Assembly (NCBI GenBank): GCA_034401795.1
Contig: CM067370.1
Coordinates: forward strand, 57,185,717 to 57,249,716
Direction: 5' to 3'
Origin: Chaetoderma sp. LZ-2023a
Lineage: Eukaryota > Mollusca > Caudofoveata > Chaetodermatida > Chaetodermatidae
DNA: 64,000 bases
Made by a program: the position numbers and the translations under genes. Positions 63,321 through 64,000 of the stretch are shown in pieces. The stretch's first letter is position 1, and the number at the start of each line of letters is the position of its first letter. The notes under the pieces were generated by a model that was not told the DNA's origin, made no database searches, and saw only the letters and a list, made by a program, of their open reading frames with translations.

Positions 63321-64000
63321 CTATATATGAAGAGTTAGACTGAACAGAGTGAACCCCTCGAGAAATATCTGTGCCAGATCGAGCCCTGTTCCATCCGGAT
63401 CGATAGTAATCTTCATCCCCTCAGGGGCAGGGGCTAGCTGCTTCACTCTGCCACCGGCTAAGAAACGTAGCTCAAGGACTATATGAGTCGTTTGCGGGCT
63501 AGTGAGTCCGAGTCGCTCAAGCAGTTTAACAGCACCCTTGACTTTGGAGACATGTGGCACACCATCTACCCTTAGGATGCCCTCCTGGAGGTTAACAGCT
63601 TCTTCTGGTCCATCGAATGGACGACGCAGCAGGAGCTTTCCACCTGTAACCCCGATCCTCTGACCCACCCTCGTCAGGAAGACACGTTCACCTATGTAGG
63701 TGAGGAAGGATGATTCCCGATTGTAGAGCTTTCGAACTGTCCCATCCTTTTTCACAACATTGGAGAGGCGAGTAACCTCTGTGTAAATTACTGTGTGAGG
63801 CCTATATAGGGGCAACCATGTTTGCCAGTCACGCCCAGGTTCAGCGCGGTACCACACTTCATTCTTCTCAAATATGAACTGCAGGTCTTTTGCCAGGGTC
63901 AATAAAAGGCCATCATGGGCCATCGGCGGTGCACCGCTCGAATAGGGTTTTACCAGATGAAAGGTGAGGTCGTTATTTAGGATGTTGATGTCTGCCACCT
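63321..64000 (-). CDS. P6: conserved Polinton protein, homologue of 11,371-12,045
   Basis: About 225 aa in one open frame running off the right edge. Conserved blocks with P3 are ADINILNNDLTFHLV, APPMAHDGLLLTLAKDLQFI, FEKNEVWYRAEPG, RIGVTGGKLLLRRPFDGPEE and HIVLELRFLAGG, then FLEGFTLFSLTLHI. No clear ATG is present at the edge, so the start is outside the window. It is uninterrupted, unlike most homologous genes here, so P6 may be a younger copy. Function is unknown; structural protein suspected. Confidence 0.65.
   Translation of the reverse strand, partial: VADINILNNDLTFHLVKPYSSGAPPMAHDGLLLTLAKDLQFIFEKNEVWYRAEPGRDWQTWLPLYRPHTVIYTEVTRLSNVVKKDGTVRKLYNRESSFLTYIGERVFLTRVGQRIGVTGGKLLLRRPFDGPEEAVNLQEGILRVDGVPHVSKVKGAVKLLERLGLTSPQTTHIVLELRFLAGGRVKQLAPAPEGMKITIDPDGTGLDLAQIFLEGFTLFSLTLHI

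Overview
This is a repeat-rich eukaryotic window, almost certainly from a marine invertebrate animal. There are no bacterial operons, ribosome binding sites or CRISPR arrays. It holds Polinton/Maverick-type large DNA transposons (virus-like elements related to adintoviruses), a Tc1 transposon, a Penelope-like retroelement with a GIY-YIG nuclease, a CR1/L2-like LINE fragment, minisatellites and microsatellites. One host gene is visible: two canonically spliced exons of an ADA2/ADGF-type secreted adenosine deaminase on the minus strand at 45.6-47.8 kb. The species cannot be fixed from the sequence alone.

The Polinton material falls into six pieces, called P1-P6 here. P1 (1-369) is the edge of an element whose body lies left of the window. 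P2 is an AT-rich element read entirely on the plus strand. Its PolB region is at 6.1-10.7 kb and its packaging ATPase, membrane proteins, integrase and capsid-like genes are at 26.7-30.9 kb. A protease remnant at 32.8-33.2 kb probably belongs to it, behind a Penelope-like insertion. P3 (10,974-25,969) is a GC-richer element of about 15 kb with ~240-bp terminal inverted repeats beginning AG and ending CT. It sits between the two halves of P2 and carries a Tc1 element inside its right terminus. P4 (33.2-39.2 kb) is colinear with P3 from the ATPase through the integrase but has a PolB of a different lineage. P5 (49.7-51.1 kb) and P6 (62.9-64.0 kb) are further fragments of the P3/P4 type. A 1.3-kb element at 2,007-3,305 has the same terminal sequence as P3 but unrelated ORFs inside.

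Most Polinton genes are broken by frameshifts, stops, internal deletions or catalytic-residue changes. P3 has lost its motif A aspartate in PolB and its integrase glutamate, P2 has lost motif A of PolB entirely, and P4 keeps its integrase glutamate. The only intact-looking mobile enzymes are the Tc1 transposase (341 aa) and the 5'-truncated Penelope-like RT-endonuclease.

From 39 to 64 kb the window is mainly host DNA and repeats. It contains a ~450-bp inverted repeat pair flanking 4 kb, ~600-bp tandem units, the ADA2 exons, and a dispersed ~95-bp palindromic repeat found about ten times. It also contains a large 38-bp minisatellite with a recurring ~115-bp module (56.4-61.1 kb), a 23-bp minisatellite, and a 270-bp foldback element next to P6.

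The observations most worth a second look are the PolB exchange between otherwise colinear Polintons (P3 versus P4), the short cargo-bearing element with Polinton termini, the 111-aa tandem repeat ahead of the P2 polymerase, the secreted cysteine-rich protein at the Polinton edge, and the palindromic repeat family.
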